From Bacteroides sp. (GTDB taxonomy: Bacteria > Bacteroidota > Bacteroidia > Bacteroidales > Bacteroidaceae), in assembly GCA_019417975.1 (NCBI GenBank), contig DYCT01000047.1, positions 1 through 9,717 of the forward strand: a stretch of DNA of 9,717 nt, read 5' to 3'. The position numbers and the translations under genes are program-made. The notes beneath the pieces are model-generated. The model had not been told where the DNA came from, searched no databases, and saw nothing but the letters and a program-made list of their open reading frames with translations. Positions 6,731 through 9,717 of this stretch are shown here, piece by piece (position 1 is the first letter of the stretch; the number at the start of each line of letters is the position of its first letter).

Positions 6731-8269
6731 TCAATCTCTCGGTTTTTTCACCTTTAGTTCATAAAGGTCATTTCTACGGTCTTTCAAGTTGCGCACACTA
6801 CCATAAGTATGCAACTCATTGAGCAAATTCAAGTCTACATCACTCACCAAAATCATTTCAGTATTTGGAGTGGCTTCTGCACGCTTTCCATCGGTAGGGA
6901 AAGCAAAGTCGCATGGTGTAAACACACCCGACTGTGCATATTGAATATCCATATTGTGTACACGAGGCAAGTTACCCACACTACCGGCAATAACCACAAA
7001 ACATTCGTTCTCAATAGCACGAGCCTGCGCACAAACACGTACACGCGAATAGCCGTTTTGAGTATCGGTAAGAAATGGGACAAACAAAATCTGCATACCT
7101 TCATCGGCCATAATACGAGAAAGCTCAGGGAATTCCACATCATAGCATATCAATACACCAATCTTAGCACAATCGGTATCGAATGTTTTCACCATCTTAC
7201 CACCGGAAAGGCCCCAACTCTTTATTTCATCAGGAGTGACATGTACTTTTTCATACATCTCGTACGACCCATCACGACGAATCAGAAAACCGACATTGTA
7301 AAGTCCGTCTTCTTTCAGATAAGGCATACTGCCCGTAATAATATTAATATTGTAACTGATAGCCAAATCGATGAAGCGGTCGCGCACTTCCTCTGTATAC
7401 TGAGCCAATCCACGAATACTCTGTGCTTCACCCAAGTGATTAAACTTAGCCATGAGCGGTGCATTGAAATATTCCGGAAAAAGGATGAAGTCGCTTTTAT
7501 AATCGGATACAGCATCGACAAAGAATTCTACTTGCTCAAACACATCGTCCAATGTCTTGTAAGGACGCATCTGCCACTGTACCAATCCCACACGAACGGT
7601 TGTTTTCTTGTCAACATATTCTTGCGTAGGAGCCTGATAGTATATATTATCCCACTGAAGAAGTGTAGCGCAATGTTTCGACTCCTCATCATTGGGCAAG
7701 TAATTCATCATCACCTTGCGCACATGAAAATCGTTGGACAACTGGAAAGTTAGTACCGGATCATAAATCTCACGCGAACGAACCTTTTCGATGTATTCTT
7801 TCGGACGCATGTGGTCGGCATACTTATAATAATTAGGAATGCGTCCTCCAAACATAATAGCCTTCAGATTCAGCTTTTCGCAAAGTTCCTTGCGATATTC
7901 ATACATACGACGTGCCAAGCGCAAGCCACGGTACTCCGGATGAATAAATACTTCAATACCATAAAGAATATTTCCGTTGGGATTGTGTGTATCGAATGTC
8001 TCATTCCCGGTTACTTTCGCATACGTATGGTCATTCTTCACCATATTGTAATCGACAATAATAGACAGGGCACAACCCACAATCTTTTCATCGACCACAG
8101 TCACGACTTGTCCTTCGGGAAATATTTTGATTAGTTTCTCTATCTGCTGCCGAGTCCAAAACACATCATGGTCAGCATAAACACGTTTAAACGATTGCGA
8201 CAGTTGCGCATAGTCTTCAATCTGAAGATTTCTTAACTCTACCTTGTTAATCTTATGAGCTACTTCCAT
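6731..8269 (-). CDS. Bifunctional GNAT acetyltransferase / carbon-nitrogen hydrolase (class 12 nitrilase-like)
   Basis: This 512-residue fusion protein has two enzyme domains. The N-terminal GNAT domain (about 8-150) shows an acetyl-CoA-binding segment, VFIHPEYRGLRLARRMYEY (107-125). The C-terminal nitrilase-superfamily domain (about 224-485) carries the full catalytic triad: Glu266 in FPEYFNAP, Lys341 in YEKVHVTP and Cys375 in LICYDVEFPEL. Such domains hydrolyse amide or nitrile C-N bonds. The architecture corresponds to the RimI-fused nitrilases (class 12), whose physiological substrate is not established. There is no signal peptide, so it should be cytoplasmic. The ATG fits the start of the GNAT fold (KVELRNLQIEDY) and lies about 28 bases after a strong TAnnTTTG element. 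It is probably co-transcribed with the small GNAT 32 bp downstream. The combination hints at linked deacylation and acetylation, but that is inference. Confidence 0.95.
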   Translation of the reverse strand: MEVAHKINKVELRNLQIEDYAQLSQSFKRVYADHDVFWTRQQIEKLIKIFPEGQVVTVVDEKIVGCALSIIVDYNMVKNDHTYAKVTGNETFDTHNPNGNILYGIEVFIHPEYRGLRLARRMYEYRKELCEKLNLKAIMFGGRIPNYYKYADHMRPKEYIEKVRSREIYDPVLTFQLSNDFHVRKVMMNYLPNDEESKHCATLLQWDNIYYQAPTQEYVDKKTTVRVGLVQWQMRPYKTLDDVFEQVEFFVDAVSDYKSDFILFPEYFNAPLMAKFNHLGEAQSIRGLAQYTEEVRDRFIDLAISYNINIITGSMPYLKEDGLYNVGFLIRRDGSYEMYEKVHVTPDEIKSWGLSGGKMVKTFDTDCAKIGVLICYDVEFPELSRIMADEGMQILFVPFLTDTQNGYSRVRVCAQARAIENECFVVIAGSVGNLPRVHNMDIQYAQSGVFTPCDFAFPTDGKRAEATPNTEMILVSDVDLNLLNELHTYGSVRNLKDRRNDLYELKVKKPRD

Positions 8270-8297
8270 TACAATACAAAATTTTATAAAAGCAGGG

Positions 8298-8305
8298 CAA
8301 AAGTA
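8298..8305 (-). promoter_or_regulatory. Perfect Bacteroides -7 promoter element (TACTTTTG) for the GNAT-nitrilase gene
   Basis: On the minus strand TACTTTTG matches the Bacteroides -7 consensus TAnnTTTG exactly. It lies 28 bases before the ATG at 8269, leaving room for a leader of roughly 20-25 bases. No TTTG -33 box is found 19-21 bases upstream. That position falls near a pyrimidine run (minus strand of 8323-8343, CT-rich). The rest of the 99-bp gap to the protease gene shows no terminator hairpin. Confidence 0.5.
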
Positions 8306-8368
8306 ACACGTTTTTTACAGATAAGAGAGAGAAAGAGAGAAAATAAATTTATATTATCTTTTTAATAC

Positions 8369-9520
8369 TCAAAAGAAAAGAGAAAGACCTGCCGCATCGT
8401 ACCATTCGAAGGTCTGAAAGAAAGCATTCCACCTTGGTTTGTTTGCTTGAGGGATATACATACCCAAGCCGGAATAGCGCAACGGGTCAATATAAAAAAG
8501 CTTATCGCTCTCCACCAATCCTCGATAAACCAACGTCCGTTCCAGTTGATTAAGTACCCAGGTTGGGCTTTCCGGTGCAGCAAGTTGCTCGACAAAATCT
8601 TTCAAATCGCTAATACCATATGTAAAGCCTACCGCATCACGGTCGTAATGCTGAACATCAGTAGCTCGAAATGCAGGCAAACGCTCTGCATATTGTTGCA
8701 AAGTGTTCCTCATAGCCAACGCTAAAGCCTCAAGTTCCGAACAGCGAATGGTCGCAATCGTACCCCAAGGAATACTGTTATAACGATAATAATTAATATA
8801 CGTAGCAGGCATAGCGATGGTGTAGTCCACCTCGTTGTTGCTATAGAAATAAGGCATCAATTGCTGGTAAGGAAATCCTGCGGCAAGGACTTCTGCTACC
8901 GATGCTATAATATAAGATGTAGTATGGCGTAGCTGATAAGCCACTTGCACATCAGCCATCAAGCAAGCATCAAACAAAATGAAATCGAACGGACGGGTAA
9001 TTGCTTTTTCAAGAGCCCGACCCAAGGCAGGAATTTCCATCCACTTCCCTGCATCCGGTCCCACAGCTTTCCGATTGCCTATCACATCATAATCGGAAGG
9101 CATCCATCCCGTACCGTGCGAACTGAAAATAAGTCCATAGCTATCTGCAGGGTTCAACTGCATCATGTCTTTCAACACAGTTGTCATCACCTTCTCATCA
9201 GTAGCACTTTGCTGAGGATAAGTACGCTGTATTTGTTCTTTTCCGACCTTACCATTCTCGTTTACTGTATAGCACGAGATTTTAGGGTCACTGGAACATC
9301 CATCCCAATAGACCACCAACCGACTCACCTTCCGGAGTTGGGTCAACCCTTGCAACATATTCTGAATATTCTGTCGCATATCCGATTCCAAATTGTTTCC
9401 GGCTATCATATACGACAACAGAACACGCGAACTTTGCGGTATCGGTTCTTCTTCTTTTTCTTTCTTACATGAAGAGAACAGACAAACAAACGCAAATAGC
9501 AAGCAAAGGATTTTTTTCAT
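8369..9520 (-). CDS. Clostripain-family (C11) cysteine protease lipoprotein
   Basis: This is a peptidase of family C11 (caspase/gingipain clan), whose members cleave after Arg or Lys. The 383-residue protein has a lipoprotein signal peptide ending FSSC, so Cys18 is the predicted lipidated residue. The following KKEKEEE is charged and acidic, like the surface-export signals of Bacteroidetes lipoproteins, so cell-surface display is possible. The catalytic histidine is His135 (SSHGTGW) and the catalytic cysteine Cys186 (LFDACLMAD). Between them lies NRKAVG, with Lys151-Ala152. It is placed much like the Lys-Ala autoprocessing site of the Parabacteroides homologue PmC11, so self-activation is plausible. 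Bacteroides relatives include fragipain, which activates fragilysin, but no toxin gene is present here. The ATG follows the upstream stop by 9 bp, so the two genes form an operon. The substrate is unknown. Confidence 0.93.
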   Translation of the reverse strand: MKKILCLLFAFVCLFSSCKKEKEEEPIPQSSRVLLSYMIAGNNLESDMRQNIQNMLQGLTQLRKVSRLVVYWDGCSSDPKISCYTVNENGKVGKEQIQRTYPQQSATDEKVMTTVLKDMMQLNPADSYGLIFSSHGTGWMPSDYDVIGNRKAVGPDAGKWMEIPALGRALEKAITRPFDFILFDACLMADVQVAYQLRHTTSYIIASVAEVLAAGFPYQQLMPYFYSNNEVDYTIAMPATYINYYRYNSIPWGTIATIRCSELEALALAMRNTLQQYAERLPAFRATDVQHYDRDAVGFTYGISDLKDFVEQLAAPESPTWVLNQLERTLVYRGLVESDKLFYIDPLRYSGLGMYIPQANKPRWNAFFQTFEWYDAAGLSLFF

Positions 9521-9529
9521 ACGAGATGA

Positions 9530-9717
9530 TTATTCTACGTCAGGCTTTATAAACTTAAAGTCGGAAGCATCTATACTTTTCAAAATCAAGTTCTTTTTTT
9601 TCTGCTTATTCAAGACTTTATTATACTCTTTGGTCAATTTATTCACATTTTCATTGAAATAAATCACACAAGTACGATTATTCAGCTCCTTTTTAAATTC
9701 AAGATATTCTTTCAGCT
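9530..9717 (-). CDS. Unrecognised protein, C-terminal part (gene runs off the right edge)
   Basis: An open minus-strand frame enters from the right edge and ends at TAA (9532-9530), giving about 62 C-terminal residues. It reads LKEYLEFKKELNNRTC at the edge and ends FIKPDVE. It is rich in Lys, Asn and Glu, with one short hydrophobic strand (TCVIYF) and a probable amphipathic helix (VNKLTKEYNKVLNKQKKK). No signal peptide or domain can be judged, because the N-terminus is missing. The call rests on the open frame running to the edge and on the 9-bp gap to the protease start, which is typical of an operon. I do not recognise the family. Confidence 0.65.
   Translation of the reverse strand, partial: LKEYLEFKKELNNRTCVIYFNENVNKLTKEYNKVLNKQKKKNLILKSIDASDFKFIKPDVE

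Noticed and set aside
6809..7753. Long plus-strand open frame of 314 codons
   Set aside because: It is antisense to the GNAT-nitrilase gene, whose catalytic motifs are intact. Its translation is rich in His, Ile and Thr and resembles no known family. The same applies to the plus-strand frames at 1150-1746, 5901-6524 and 8945-9472.

Overview
The window looks like chromosomal DNA of a gut Bacteroidales bacterium, most likely Bacteroides or a close relative. The evidence is the moderate AT content, lipoproteins with short LSSC/FSSC lipoboxes, a clostripain-type (C11) lipoprotein protease, a GNAT-nitrilase fusion protein of a kind common in that group, and a TAnnTTTG promoter element in place of a classical -10 box. 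The species cannot be fixed from the sequence alone. Every convincing gene lies on the minus strand, so transcription runs from right to left.

From right to left, three groups of genes follow. (1) At 9717-8369, the 3' end of an unrecognised gene is followed after 9 bp by a C11-family cysteine protease lipoprotein. (2) At 8269-6369, a 512-residue protein joins an N-terminal acetyltransferase (GNAT) domain to a C-terminal carbon-nitrogen hydrolase (nitrilase) domain. It is followed after 32 bp by a small stand-alone YjdJ-type GNAT. A perfect TAnnTTTG element lies just upstream. (3) At 6187-433 is a tripartite RND efflux operon in the order periplasmic adaptor, inner-membrane HAE1/AcrB-type pump, outer-membrane OprM/TolC-type factor. 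It ends at a strong bidirectional terminator (348-383).

The main anomaly is in the efflux operon. The adaptor gene has an in-frame TAA at 5836-5834 (codon 118 of 405) with no frameshift, and the downstream frame still encodes the rest of a normal adaptor. It therefore looks like a point nonsense mutation in an otherwise intact operon. As it stands, the pump would lack its own adaptor unless the stop is suppressed, reverted or complemented by another adaptor. Upstream of the operon, two near-identical 18-19 bp direct repeats start 21 bp apart (6311-6349), a geometry that suggests an operator for a dimeric activator.

The left edge (1-432) has no convincing gene. It holds four copies of a 14-bp palindrome (consensus GTATCTTAAGATAC) at an exact 22-bp period, a weaker 27-28 bp imperfect repeat, and the terminator. 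The palindrome array is the most unexplained non-coding structure in the window. I found no tRNA, rRNA, insertion sequence, CRISPR array or complete undescribed multi-gene system.
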